NCBI RefSeq assembly: GCF_007595705.1
Contig: NZ_NISY01000001.1
Coordinates: 744,001-808,000 of the forward strand
DNA from: Streptomyces sp. SAJ15
GTDB lineage: Bacteria > Actinomycetota > Actinomycetes > Streptomycetales > Streptomycetaceae
DNA: 64,000 bases
Reading direction: 5' to 3'
Positions 9,222 to 17,775 of this stretch are shown here, one piece after another; the first letter of the stretch is position 1; each line of letters opens with the position of its first letter. Below the pieces are notes generated by a model. It had not been told where the DNA came from and made no database searches. It saw nothing but the letters and a program-made list of their open reading frames with translations. The position numbers were made by a program, and so were the translations under genes.

Positions 9222-9944
9222 TCATCGTCCCAGCAGCCAGCGGCCGCCGCCGATCAGCGAGCTGAGGGTGACGATGTGGAAGAACAGCAGCCACACGACG
9301 GCGGGCACGTGGGTCAACCGGGCCAGCTGGTCCGGATCGGAGTCCGCCGCCTCCCCGTACCGGCGCTTGCGCTGGAGCTCGAAGGGCGGGCGGACGCCGC
9401 CCAGCAGCAGGAACCACACCACGGCGTAGGCGAAGGCGGCCTGCACCTCGGGCCCGGTCAGCCAGGACACCAGGAAGAAGGCGGCACCGGCCAGCACCAC
9501 GGTCAGCATGCCGTAGGCGTTGCGGATCATCACCAGCATGGCGGCGAGCAGCGCCGTGGCGCCCCACAGCAGTGCGGTGATGTGGCCCGAGGCGAGCAGC
9601 CAGGCGCCGGCGAGGCCGAGCAGGGAGGGGGCGACATAGCCGGCCGCGGCCGTGAGGATCATGCCCAGGCCGGTCGGCTTCCCGCGCGACACGGTCAGCC
9701 CCGAGGTGTCCGAGTGCAGCCGTATGCCCTGGAGCGTGCGGCCGGTCAGCAGCGCCACCAGCCCGTGGCCGCCCTCGTGCGCGATGGTCACGGCGTTGCG
9801 GGCGATCAACCAGGTGGTGCGGAAGACGACGACGGCCAGGGCTATCGAGCCGGTGGCCAGGACCAGCAGCGTCGAGGGGGCGGGCTGGGTGCCGACGACG
9901 CGGTCCCACAGGTCGGCTGCGCTGGTGGTGGCCATCGGGGTCAT
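9222..9944 (-). CDS. M50-type integral membrane metalloprotease-like protein
   Basis: A 240-residue membrane protein with about six hydrophobic segments. The zinc-binding HExxH motif (IAHEGGHGLVALLTGR) lies near residue 55 within or beside a membrane helix, as in M50 intramembrane proteases. The short relatives in actinobacteria (M50B-like) have no known substrate. ATG 9944 follows GAGGAG by 10 bases; a second ATG lies three codons later. It diverges from the SRAP gene with 68 bp between the starts, so they may share regulation. Confidence 0.8.
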   Translation of the reverse strand: MTPMATTSAADLWDRVVGTQPAPSTLLVLATGSIALAVVVFRTTWLIARNAVTIAHEGGHGLVALLTGRTLQGIRLHSDTSGLTVSRGKPTGLGMILTAAAGYVAPSLLGLAGAWLLASGHITALLWGATALLAAMLVMIRNAYGMLTVVLAGAAFFLVSWLTGPEVQAAFAYAVVWFLLLGGVRPPFELQRKRRYGEAADSDPDQLARLTHVPAVVWLLFFHIVTLSSLIGGGRWLLGR

Positions 9945-10012
9945 GGGTCGGCGGCTCCTCGGGTGACGGGTTCGGTGCCACGCGGTGCGGGCGTCGTGGC
10001 AGTGTGGCACCT

Positions 10013-10843
10013 ATGTGCGGTCGATACGCAGCGAGCCGGCGCCCGGAGGATCTCGTCGGGCTCTTCGGGGTGGAGAAGTGGGAGCCGACGGAGACGCTGG
10101 ATCCGGACTGGAACGTCGCTCCGACGAAGAACGTGTACGCGGTGCTCGAACGCCCCCTCAAAGACGCCGAGGACCGGCGTCCGGTTCGCCAGCTGCGCTC
10201 GCTGACCTGGGGTCTCGTGCCCTCCTGGGCGAAGTCGCCGGACGTCGGTGTGAAGATGATCAACGCCAGGGCGGAGACGGTGCACGAGAAGGCGTCCTTC
10301 CGCCGTCCCTTTCTCTCCCAGCGCTGCCTGCTGCCCGCGGACGGCTACTACGAGTGGGTCACCGCGGCCGCCGAGCGGCAGCTGGAGGAGCAGGGCAGAC
10401 GCAAGCGCCCCCGCAAGCAGCCGTACTTCGTCACCCCCGCCGACGGCTCGGTGATGGCGCTGGCCGGGCTCTACGAGTTCTGGCGGGACCGCACGCTCCC
10501 CGACGACCACCCGCGCGCCTGGTGGGTGACGTGCACGGTGATAACCACCGAGGCGGACAAGGAGCCCTTCGCGGGCGCCGCCGAACGGCCGGAGTCCGAG
10601 CCGGGCCCGCGCTCGCTGGCCGAGATCCACCCCCGGATGCCGCTGATCCTGCCGCCGGACCGTTGGGGCGCCTGGCTCGACCCGACCCGTAGCGACCCCG
10701 ACGGCCTCCGGGAGCTGCTGGTCGCGCCGCCGGCCGGGCTGCTGCGGGCCTATCCGGTCTCCACCGGCGTCAGTGACGTGCGCAACAACGGCCCGGAGCT
10801 GCTGAAGGAACTGGAGGCGCCGGAAGAGGGCACCCTCTTCTGA
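10013..10843 (+). CDS. SRAP-domain (HMCES/YedK) abasic-site DNA-protein crosslinker
   Basis: A 276-residue SRAP protein. Family members form a thiazolidine crosslink through Cys2 at abasic sites in single-stranded DNA and shield them. The N-terminus MCGRYAASR places the catalytic cysteine at position 2, which fixes the start at ATG 10013 rather than the upstream GTG at 10004. Other conserved pieces are WNVAPTKN, WGLVPSWAK with MINARAETV, the active-site glutamate region DGYYEW, and the C-terminal VSTGVSDVRNNGPEL. About 276 residues is usual for actinobacteria. Nothing nearby suggests SOS control. Confidence 0.93.
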   Translation: MCGRYAASRRPEDLVGLFGVEKWEPTETLDPDWNVAPTKNVYAVLERPLKDAEDRRPVRQLRSLTWGLVPSWAKSPDVGVKMINARAETVHEKASFRRPFLSQRCLLPADGYYEWVTAAAERQLEEQGRRKRPRKQPYFVTPADGSVMALAGLYEFWRDRTLPDDHPRAWWVTCTVITTEADKEPFAGAAERPESEPGPRSLAEIHPRMPLILPPDRWGAWLDPTRSDPDGLRELLVAPPAGLLRAYPVSTGVSDVRNNGPELLKELEAPEEGTLF

Positions 10844-10988
10844 GGCCCCGCGCGGCGGACGCCGACTCCCGCGCGGCGGACCCGACGCCCACACGGTGTA
10901 CTCCGCGACTCCGCGCGGCGGTCGGCGCCCCCGGGAGCCCGACGCCGCCTGCTTCGGCTTCGGCCGGCCTCGCGGCAGGATGGGGAGC

Positions 10989-11675
10989 GTGACCGCAGCG
11001 AAGACCAGCACCAGCACCGTGGGGACCGTCACCGAGACCGTGCCGACGCCCGCCGGCGAGGCACGCGTCACCTGGCATCGCGCGCCGCGGGCGCGCGCCG
11101 TGCTCGCCCTCGGCCATGGCGCCGGCGGGGGGATCGAGGCGCCCGACCTGCGCGCGCTGGCCGCCGCCCTGCCGGGCAGGGGCGTCACCGTCGCCCTGGT
11201 GGAGCAGCCGTGGCGGGTGGCCGGAAAGAAGGTCGCGCCGGCGCCCAAGACGCTGGACGCGGCGTGGACCGCCCTGTGGCCGGCGCTGACCGCACCGGGG
11301 CTGCCGGTCGTCGCGGGCGGGCGCAGCGCCGGGGCCCGGGTCGCCTGTCGCACCGCGCGGGAGCTGGGGGCGGCCGCGGTACTGGCACTGGCCTTCCCGC
11401 TGCACCCGCCGGGCAAGCCGGAGCGGTCGCGGGCGGAGGAGCTGCTGGCGGCCGGGGTGCCGACACTGGTGGTGCAGGGCTCGCGGGACCCGTTCGGTCG
11501 CCCGGAGGAGTTCCCGCCGTCCGGGGAGTCGGCGGACCCGCCGCCGCGCCTGGTGCCGGTGAACCATGGCGACCACGGCTTCGCGGTGCCGAAGACGGCC
11601 GGCATCTCCCAGGAGGAGGCGCTCGCGGTGATCACGGAGGCGGTCGCCGAGTGGCTCGAAGAGACCCTGGGGTGA
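10989..11675 (+). CDS. Alpha/beta-hydrolase family protein
   Basis: A 228-residue hydrolase fold. It has an early glycine-rich oxyanion loop (LALGHGAGGGIEAPDL), the nucleophile elbow GGRSAGAR, and the late acid and base regions GSRDPFG and NHGDHGF. It resembles the Tex30/KANL3-like subgroup; the substrate is unknown. The start is uncertain: GTG 10989 has AGGA about 8 bases upstream, while ATG 10980, three codons earlier, has no ribosome binding site. It ends just before the sigR promoter. Confidence 0.75.
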   Translation: MTAAKTSTSTVGTVTETVPTPAGEARVTWHRAPRARAVLALGHGAGGGIEAPDLRALAAALPGRGVTVALVEQPWRVAGKKVAPAPKTLDAAWTALWPALTAPGLPVVAGGRSAGARVACRTARELGAAAVLALAFPLHPPGKPERSRAEELLAAGVPTLVVQGSRDPFGRPEEFPPSGESADPPPRLVPVNHGDHGFAVPKTAGISQEEALAVITEAVAEWLEETLG

Positions 11676-11691
11676 TGACAGGCCGGGGTCG

Positions 11692-11717
11692 GGAATGAGA
11701 TGAGGGTGACGGGTGTT
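11692..11717 (+). promoter_or_regulatory. SigR-type promoter of sigR
   Basis: GGAAT (11692-11696), exactly 18 bp, then GTT (11715-11717) matches the SigR consensus GGAAT-N18-GTT. In S. coelicolor sigR is transcribed from such an autoregulated promoter (p2). It lies 41 bp upstream of the ATG of the long SigR form. Confidence 0.88.
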
Positions 11718-11757
11718 CTTCTCGACATCGGAACGTCGAGGAGAGGGAGTTCCCCGC

Positions 11758-12642
11758 ATGGGTTCGCTTGCTTGCCCGGCCCGCCCGCAGGCCGCTGACC
11801 TCGACTGGTCGCAGCTGCAGGCGGTTCATGCCGCCAAGATTGAAGCGGCGAGCGGACCGGATCGTCGTCTATTCTCCGATTCAAGCGGGTCCACATCCGG
11901 CCCCGCCGGGGTGTTGGAGGAGGTGGGTCAGGTCACTGGGACCGACGCAGGGACCGACGGCACGGGCGCGGGGTTCGATGGTGCGCGCCCCGAGACCACC
12001 GGGGCGTTCGGCGCCACCGGCGCCGAGACGGCCGCGGAGCGTAACGCGCGCTTCGAGCGGGACGCCCTCACGTTCCTCGACCAGATGTACTCCGCCGCGC
12101 TGCGCATGACGCGCAATCCGGCCGACGCCGAGGACCTCGTCCAGGAGACGTACGCCAAGGCGTACGCGTCCTTCCACCAGTTCCGCGATGGCACGAACCT
12201 CAAGGCGTGGCTGTACCGCATCCTGACCAACACCTTCATCAACTCGTACCGCAAGAAGCAGCGCGAGCCGCAGCGCAGCGCCGCCGAGGAGATCGAGGAC
12301 TGGCAGCTGGCGCGCGCCGAGTCCCATATGTCCACCGGTCTGCGCTCGGCCGAGTCGCAGGCGCTGGACCACCTGCCCGACTCCGATGTGAAGGAAGCAC
12401 TGCAGGCGATCCCGGAGGAGTTCCGCATCGCGGTCTACCTCGCGGACGTGGAGGGGTTTGCGTACAAGGAGATCGCGGACATCATGGGTACACCCATCGG
12501 TACGGTGATGTCTCGTCTGCACCGTGGGCGCCGCCAACTGCGCGGTCTGCTGGAGGACTATGCCCGTGGGCGCGGGCTGGTTCCGGCGGGCGCCGGCGCC
12601 GCGGCTGACGACGCGCACAATCGGAAAGGCTCGGACTCATGA
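11758..12642 (+). CDS. sigR: Thiol-oxidative-stress ECF sigma factor SigR (long and short forms)
   Basis: Directs RNA polymerase to genes for thioredoxin, mycothiol and protein quality control during disulfide stress. Region 2 ([34 protein letters not shown]) and region 4 ([20 protein letters not shown], then [14 protein letters not shown]) are clear ECF features. Two starts are plausible. GTG 11923 gives a 239-residue main form. ATG 11758, with GAGAGGGAG upstream, adds exactly 55 residues. That equals the extension reported for the unstable SigR' isoform of S. coelicolor, made mainly from the induced promoter. The gene overlaps rsrA by four bases (ATGA), coupling sigma and anti-sigma synthesis. 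Confidence 0.95.
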   Translation: MGSLACPARPQAADLDWSQLQAVHAAKIEAASGPDRRLFSDSSGSTSGPAGVLEEVGQVTGTDAGTDGTGAGFDGARPETTGAFGATGAETAAERNARFERDALTFLDQMYSAALRMTRNPADAEDLVQETYAKAYASFHQFRDGTNLKAWLYRILTNTFINSYRKKQREPQRSAAEEIEDWQLARAESHMSTGLRSAESQALDHLPDSDVKEALQAIPEEFRIAVYLADVEGFAYKEIADIMGTPIGTVMSRLHRGRRQLRGLLEDYARGRGLVPAGAGAAADDAHNRKGSDS

Positions 12643-12980
12643 GCTGCGAAGAGCCGCACGAGATGGAGTGCTCCGAGGTTCTCGACCACCTCTACGAGTT
12701 CCTGGACCACGAGATGCCCGACGGCGACTGCGCCAAGTTCGAGGTGCATTTCCACGAGTGCTCGCCCTGCCTGGAGAAGTACGGCTTGGAGCAGGCCGTG
12801 AAGAAGCTCGTCAAGCGCTGCTGTGGGCATGACGACGTGCCCAGCGACCTGCGATCGAAGGTCATGGGGCGCATCGAGCTGATCAGGTCCGGACAGTTGG
12901 CGCCCGAGATGGACATCTCGGGCGCGGTGCCGGACGTGGCGCCCGCGGAGGCGGAGCGTCCGACGGCGGCGCAGGACTGA
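12639..12980 (+). CDS. rsrA: Zinc-containing redox-sensing anti-sigma factor RsrA
   Basis: A 113-residue ZAS-family anti-sigma factor that holds SigR until oxidation ejects zinc. Cysteines sit at 3, 11, 31, 41, 44, 61 and 62 and the zinc histidine at 37 (HFHECSPC), the same numbering I know for S. coelicolor RsrA. All residues needed for the thiol switch are therefore present. ATG overlaps the sigR stop (ATGA). An acidic, Ala/Pro-rich tail follows residue 85. Confidence 0.96.
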   Translation: MSCEEPHEMECSEVLDHLYEFLDHEMPDGDCAKFEVHFHECSPCLEKYGLEQAVKKLVKRCCGHDDVPSDLRSKVMGRIELIRSGQLAPEMDISGAVPDVAPAEAERPTAAQD

Positions 12981-13267
12981 GCCGTCGGGGCGACGCCCCC
13001 CCGGCGGCCGCCGCCGCCGATCCCGGCGCCGGGATGGGCGACCCCGTGATCGCGTCCGCGAGGGAACGAGCCCGTCGGCGTGTGCCGGGTGATTCCCGCC
13101 GCGCGGGACACTCCGGACGCCACCCGGACACTCCGGACGCCCCCCGATTTCACCCTCATGGGTGCATTAGCTCGGCGCGTGCGGCCTAATCCCCCGATGC
13201 TCCTGCCCTCCCGCTCGGAGCGCACATATTCTCCCGATCCTGAGCCGATGGGGAGGAGAGCGGCACC
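12981..13267. other. Intergenic region with a 16-bp direct repeat
   Basis: This stretch separates rsrA from the first HD-domain gene. GGACACTCCGGACGCC occurs twice, at 13106-13121 and 13126-13141 (20-bp period). GGGGAGGAGAG at 13251-13261 is the ribosome binding site of the next gene. No hairpin of terminator quality was seen right after rsrA. Confidence 0.5.
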
Positions 13268-14725
13268 ATGCGGACACTTCCGTTGGGGGCACGCGCGTAT
13301 ATCCTCGGGGCCGCACTCACCCTGGTGGGGTGCGCGGCCCTCGCCACCCGACCCGGTGCGGGCACCCCCTGGGTCACCCTCGTCCCGCTCGCCCTGCTCT
13401 ACGCCGCGACCCGCGTCGGCCCGCCGGCGGAGTGGGGCGGACCGGTGCTGCTCGCCGCGGCCATGCTGCTGCCGCCGCCGGCCGCCGCGCTGGTCGCCGT
13501 CGGCGGCGGGCTGCTGGGCCGGGTGGAGCGCCGGCCCGCGGCGGTGCGGCGGATCTGGCGCGCCGCCCATCTGGCCCTCGCCTCCGCCGCCGCCGCGTAC
13601 GCCTTCGGGCTCACCGGAGGGCCGGCGGCCCTCGCCCGGACCGACCTCCCGTACGCGCTGGCGCCCGCCACCGCGGCCGCCGTGGTCTTCTGCCTGGTCC
13701 GCGTCGGGCTGGAGGGCGGGGTGCTGGTCGCCGCCGAGCGCCACGCACCGCGCGCGGCCTGGTGCGGCGCCCTGCCGCGCTCCCTGGGTCCGCACCTGGT
13801 CCACGGACTGGCCGGGCTGACCATGGCGGTGCTGTGGCGCAGCGCGTACGGGCCGGCCGCCGCGCTGCTGGTGCTGTTCCCGATGGGCGTCTCCGCCTCC
13901 GTCTTCGTGCTCTACCACCGCGAGCGCACCGCCCACCAGGCGACCATCAGGGCGCTCGTCCAGGCCGTCGACATCAAGGACGGCTACACGCGCGGGCACA
14001 GCGAACGCGTGGGCCGGGCGTCCGTGATGATCGCCCGTGAGCTCGGCATGACCGGCGACCGACTGGAGGTGCTGCGGATCGCCGGCATCCTGCACGACGT
14101 CGGCAAGCTCGGCGTCCCGACCCGGCTGCTCCGCAAGGAGGGCCCGCTCACCCCCGACGAGCGCCGTGTCATCGAGCTGCACCCCGAGTACGGCCACGAG
14201 ATGGTGCGCGGCATCGGCTTCCTGGAGGAGGCCCGCGCGGCCATCCTCCACCACCATGAGCGGCTGGACGGCAGCGGCTACCCCTACGGTCTCGCCGGGC
14301 GGGACATCCCCGAGTGCGCCCGGGTGGTGGCCGTCGCGGACGCCTTCGACGCGATGACCTCCAACCGCTCGTACAGCCGGGCCCGGCCCGTGGCGAAGGC
14401 CGTCGAGGAGCTCCACCGCTGCGCCGGCACCCAGTTCGACCCCCGGATGGTCCGTGCCCTGGCCAGGGCACTGGACCGGCACGGCTGGCACGTCGCCGTC
14501 ACCGCCGACGCCCCCCTCGGGGGCGAGGCGGCGGCGTACGGCCCCGACGCGCCGTCGTACGCCGGTGACCGCGGTCCCGGGCAACGGGCCGCGTGCGCGC
14601 CCGGCACGGCGCGTACCGCGGGGGCCTCCGTGCCCCGCGGAAACGTCCCGCCACATCGACCGCCGCACCCCGCGGACGTCCCCGACCGCCGGCTCGGCGC
14701 CCCGCCCTCGGGAGGCCGCGGATGA
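13268..14725 (+). CDS. Membrane HD-GYP domain protein
   Basis: A 485-residue protein. About six hydrophobic segments fill residues 1-225, resembling a MASE-like sensor. A full HD-GYP domain follows at about 230-400. HD is at residues 276-277 (ILHDVGKLG), and HHERLDGSGYP at 329-339 supplies the GYP signature. HD-GYP domains are usually cyclic-di-GMP phosphodiesterases; here the metal-binding motifs look intact, though activity is inferred. The last 80 residues are low-complexity. The stop overlaps the ATG of the next HD gene (ATGA), so the two are translationally coupled. It sits directly after sigR-rsrA. Confidence 0.85.
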   Translation: MRTLPLGARAYILGAALTLVGCAALATRPGAGTPWVTLVPLALLYAATRVGPPAEWGGPVLLAAAMLLPPPAAALVAVGGGLLGRVERRPAAVRRIWRAAHLALASAAAAYAFGLTGGPAALARTDLPYALAPATAAAVVFCLVRVGLEGGVLVAAERHAPRAAWCGALPRSLGPHLVHGLAGLTMAVLWRSAYGPAAALLVLFPMGVSASVFVLYHRERTAHQATIRALVQAVDIKDGYTRGHSERVGRASVMIARELGMTGDRLEVLRIAGILHDVGKLGVPTRLLRKEGPLTPDERRVIELHPEYGHEMVRGIGFLEEARAAILHHHERLDGSGYPYGLAGRDIPECARVVAVADAFDAMTSNRSYSRARPVAKAVEELHRCAGTQFDPRMVRALARALDRHGWHVAVTADAPLGGEAAAYGPDAPSYAGDRGPGQRAACAPGTARTAGASVPRGNVPPHRPPHPADVPDRRLGAPPSGGRG

Positions 14726-16392
14726 GCGAACCCCCCGAACCCACGCCCCCCGCCGGCCGCGCCCAGGGCCTCCCGACGCCGGCCGGCGGGACCACCGCCA
14801 TGCCCGGACGCACCCCGCCGGCCTTCGGCTCCGTGTGCCGCCCCGCGCGGTGGGCGTTACGGAAAGGCGCGTACCGCGCGGACCGCACCGCCGGCGCCAA
14901 GGCTCGCCGGGCGGAAGGCGCCGCCGGCCGGGCCGGGGCCGTCGACGCGGGACGCGAGGCCCGCGCTGACCGCGTCGCCCGGCGGGCCGCTCGGGCGCGG
15001 CGGGCCCCCGGCAGGCTGACGGTCGCCCTGGTCTACGGGGCCGCCGGGGTGCTCGCGGCGGCGGGCCTGGGCTGGGTGCGGTGGGAGGGCGTGGCCCAGC
15101 CGGGGATGGCGCTGGCCTTCGCGGCGATGATCGCGGCAGGGGAGGCGTTCCGGTGGGTGGACGCCCCCGGGAGCGGCGGGGGCGGCGGCCGGGGCCCGAG
15201 CGGCGGAGAAACGATGCCGCGCGATCCGTGGACCGTCGTCCGCGAGCCCGCCCCCGTGGCCGCAGCCGCGGCGCTCGCCTACGCGCTGCTGAGCGCGCCC
15301 CTCGCACCGCCGGGACCGGATCGCCCGCCCGCCGCGCTGCCGCAGCCGCACGGAGTGCTCCAGGCGGTGGCCGTGGTGGTCGCCGCCGGGCTGGTGGCCC
15401 TCGTGCCGCGGCTTGCCCGGGGCCGCTCGGCGGGGCTGGACCACCTGGCCCGCCGGGTGCTGACCGTCGCCTTCGCCGCCACCTGCTGCCAACCGCTCGA
15501 CCTCGCCCTCCGGTTGGCCGCCGGGCCGCCGCCCCGGGGCGGCTCTCCCCACCTCCCCCCTCTCCACCACCTGCTTCACCTCCTCTGTCTGCTCCTGCTG
15601 CTGGCACTCGCCGCGCTGTGCGACGCGGTCCTGGCCGCCGCGCTGGCGCGCGCCCGCGCGGGCTGGCGGTACGGGCCGCTGCTCCGCGACGAGCTGCGCG
15701 CACTCCCCAGGGCGGGATCGGCGATCTGCGCCACGGCGGTGGTGATGGTGCTGGCGGTGCGCGTGGCCGGGCTGTGGGCGCTGCCGGTCTTCTCACTGCC
15801 GCTGCTGCTCACCCAGTACTCCTTTCGGCGCTACGCCGACGTGCGGGCCACCTACCGCCAGACCATCGCCTCCCTCGCCCGCGCCACCGAGATCGCCGGC
15901 TACACCCCCGCGGGCCACGCCCGCCGGGTGGCCGGGCTCAGCCGGGCCGTCGGCCGGGAGCTGGGCCTTCCGGGCGAGGAGCTGACGATGGTGGAGTACG
16001 CGGCCCTGATGCACGACATCGGACAGCTGTCGCTGGTGGACCCGGTGCCGGCCGGCGCCACCGAGCAGCTTCCCGCCGCCGAGCAGCAGCGCATCGCCCT
16101 GCTGGGCGGCGCCGTCGTACGACAGACGGGCGTGCCCGCGCAGGTGGCGGTGATCGTCGAGCGACAGGCCGAGCCGTACCGCGAACAGCCGCTCACCGCC
16201 CGCATCGTGCGGGTGGCCAACGCCTATGCCGAGCTGACCTGTGACGCCGCGCCCGCCGGCCGCCCGGGCGGCGAGCCGGGGGCCGCGCTGCGCGCCCTGG
16301 AGCGGCTGCGGCTGGGCACCGCGCGTGATTTCGACCCGGCGGTGGTGGCGGCTCTGGCCAGGGTTCTGGCGCGGGGCGGACCGGGCAAGTGA
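14722..16392 (+). CDS. Membrane HD-domain protein with degenerate GYP site and a TTA codon
   Basis: A 556-residue paralogue of the gene before it. A basic, Ala/Arg-rich cytoplasmic start (1-105) leads into about seven hydrophobic segments and a C-terminal HD domain. The HD pair is present (MHDIGQLS, residues 431-432), but where its partner has HHERLDGSGYP this protein reads VERQAEPYREQ. The GYP signature and two histidines are therefore missing, and catalysis is unlikely. Codon 46 (14857-14859) is TTA, suggesting bldA control of this partner only. ATG 14722 overlaps the upstream stop, with GGAGG at 14711. It may serve as a regulatory subunit of the intact enzyme. Confidence 0.8.
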   Translation: MSEPPEPTPPAGRAQGLPTPAGGTTAMPGRTPPAFGSVCRPARWALRKGAYRADRTAGAKARRAEGAAGRAGAVDAGREARADRVARRAARARRAPGRLTVALVYGAAGVLAAAGLGWVRWEGVAQPGMALAFAAMIAAGEAFRWVDAPGSGGGGGRGPSGGETMPRDPWTVVREPAPVAAAAALAYALLSAPLAPPGPDRPPAALPQPHGVLQAVAVVVAAGLVALVPRLARGRSAGLDHLARRVLTVAFAATCCQPLDLALRLAAGPPPRGGSPHLPPLHHLLHLLCLLLLLALAALCDAVLAAALARARAGWRYGPLLRDELRALPRAGSAICATAVVMVLAVRVAGLWALPVFSLPLLLTQYSFRRYADVRATYRQTIASLARATEIAGYTPAGHARRVAGLSRAVGRELGLPGEELTMVEYAALMHDIGQLSLVDPVPAGATEQLPAAEQQRIALLGGAVVRQTGVPAQVAVIVERQAEPYREQPLTARIVRVANAYAELTCDAAPAGRPGGEPGAALRALERLRLGTARDFDPAVVAALARVLARGGPGK

Positions 16393-16544
16393 CTATGCGG
16401 GGGGAGCGGGAAGTTGCCCGGACGGGTGACCGCGCACGACCCGCGCACCGAGTCGAACCCGTGGGTAATGAGCGGGTCCCCGAAAGGGCATGGTTGGATG
16501 CGAATGAGGGGTGTCGGCCGCTCACCTGCGGCAAGGAGGTAGGC

Positions 16545-16592
16545 GTGGAAGGGGTCGGACCCCGACCACCGAATCTTAGGGGGCCGGGCTGA
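16545..16592 (+). CDS. Possible 15-codon leader ORF
   Basis: GTG 16545 follows a strong AAGGAGG by 5 bases and opens a frame of 15 codons (VEGVGPRPPNLRGPG) that ends TGA at 16590-16592, one base before the next ATG. Its codons are not strongly GC3-biased. It looks like a translated leader rather than a functional protein; expression is inferred only from the ribosome binding site. Confidence 0.4.
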   Translation: MEGVGPRPPNLRGPG

Positions 16593-16593
16593 G

Positions 16594-16695
16594 ATGTCCG
16601 CGAATGTGTGGCAGGTTGTCGTCAGGGGAGGGCGAAGCCGTCCGCTAAGGCATCTGATGCGGGACTACGGAGAAACCGGCAGGCGGGAATCGTGA
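16594..16695 (+). CDS. Possible 33-residue micro-ORF coupled to the TPR gene
   Basis: ATG 16594 lies one base after the preceding leader stop. The frame encodes 33 residues starting MSANVWQVVVRGG, with a basic C-terminal half. Its TGA (16693-16695) overlaps the GTG start of the TPR gene as GTGA. Such stop-start overlaps usually mean coupled translation. Codon use is only weakly coding-like, so it may serve regulation rather than make a stable peptide. Confidence 0.4.
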   Translation: MSANVWQVVVRGGRSRPLRHLMRDYGETGRRES

Positions 16696-17696
16696 AGATC
16701 TTCGGCAAGGTACGGCACCGGCCCTCCGCGTCGTGGCGGCAGGCCACGGACCGCGCGTTCACCCTCATCGGCGACGGCCGGTATGAGGACGCGGGTGCGT
16801 TGCTGACCCGCGCCGCCGACATGGAGCCGTGGCTGTCGGAGTCGTGGTTCAACCTCGCGCTGCTGCACAAGTTCCGGCACGACTGGGAGCAGGCCCGCGC
16901 CGCCGGGCTGCGCGCCGTCGCCCTGCTGGACCGCGCCACCGGCGCGCCGGACTGGTGGAACGTGGGCATCGCCGCCACCGCGCTGCAGGACTGGCCGCTG
17001 GCCCGCCGCGCCTGGCAGGCGTACGGGCTGAAGGTGCCGGGTGAGGCCGCGGGCCTGGCGGCCGGCGAGCCGCTCGGCATGGAGTTGGGGAGCGCCGCGG
17101 TGCGGCTGTCGCCGGAGGGCGAGGCCGAGGTGGTCTGGGGCCGTCGGCTGGACCCGGCCCGGATCGAGGTGCTGTCCATCCCGCTGCCGTCCTCCGGGCG
17201 CCGCTGGGGCGAGGTGGTGCTGCACGACGGCGTGCCGCACGGCGAGCGCACCATCACCGGCGCCGACGGCTCCACCCGGGCCTATCCGGTCTTCGACGAG
17301 ATCGAGCTGTGGGCGCCCTCGCCGGTGCCGACCTGGGTGGTGCTGCTGGAGGCGGCCACCGAGGCCGACCGGGACGCGCTGGAGCGGCTGGCCGCGGACG
17401 CCGGCTTCGCCGCCGAGGACTGGTCGTCCTCCGTCCGTCTGCTGTGTCGTTCCTGCTCCGAGAGCCGGATGCCCAGCGACGAGGGCGACGGCGAGCACCT
17501 GGACCCGCACGACCACAGCGAACCGGGCCATCCCGGGCCGCTGGGACACCGCACTGCCGGCTCGGGTTCGCTGTGGGCGCCGGAGCGGGAGTGCGGCATC
17601 GCCGCCCCCGCCGGGCTGGTGCGCGGTCTGCTGGACGGGTGGGTGGCGGACAGCCCCGATACGCGCGAATGGCGGGACCTGGAAGAGGTCTGCTGA
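16692..17696 (+). CDS. TPR-repeat protein of unknown function
   Basis: A 334-residue protein. Residues about 15-120 form three TPR-like helical hairpins (AFTLIGDGRYEDAGALLTRA, SWFNLALLHKFRHDWEQARA, WWNVGIAATALQDWPLARRA). The rest is a mixed domain I do not recognise. It has two cysteines in LLCRSCSES and a cluster of His/Asp residues (HLDPHDHSEPGHPG) that could bind metal. The GTG at 16692 begins KIFGKVRHRP and overlaps the micro-ORF stop; an earlier in-frame GTG at 16608 has no ribosome binding site. It lies between the HD genes and def. Function unknown. Confidence 0.75.
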   Translation: MKIFGKVRHRPSASWRQATDRAFTLIGDGRYEDAGALLTRAADMEPWLSESWFNLALLHKFRHDWEQARAAGLRAVALLDRATGAPDWWNVGIAATALQDWPLARRAWQAYGLKVPGEAAGLAAGEPLGMELGSAAVRLSPEGEAEVVWGRRLDPARIEVLSIPLPSSGRRWGEVVLHDGVPHGERTITGADGSTRAYPVFDEIELWAPSPVPTWVVLLEAATEADRDALERLAADAGFAAEDWSSSVRLLCRSCSESRMPSDEGDGEHLDPHDHSEPGHPGPLGHRTAGSGSLWAPERECGIAAPAGLVRGLLDGWVADSPDTREWRDLEEVC

Positions 17697-17775
17697 GGCC
17701 CGCCCCCGCCGCGCTCCACGACACGTACCCTGTATGGCGGACGTTTGACGGTTTCAGGAAGGCGCGCGGCGGACC

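Noticed and set aside
7323..10205. Long plus-strand open frame across rsgA, aroA and the M50 gene
   Set aside because: It is a shadow of three well-supported minus-strand genes; composition is typical of an antisense frame.
16389..16592. 67-codon ORF upstream of the TPR gene
   Set aside because: Its first 50 codons lack a ribosome binding site and coding bias; only the last 15 codons, from GTG 16545, have a good site.
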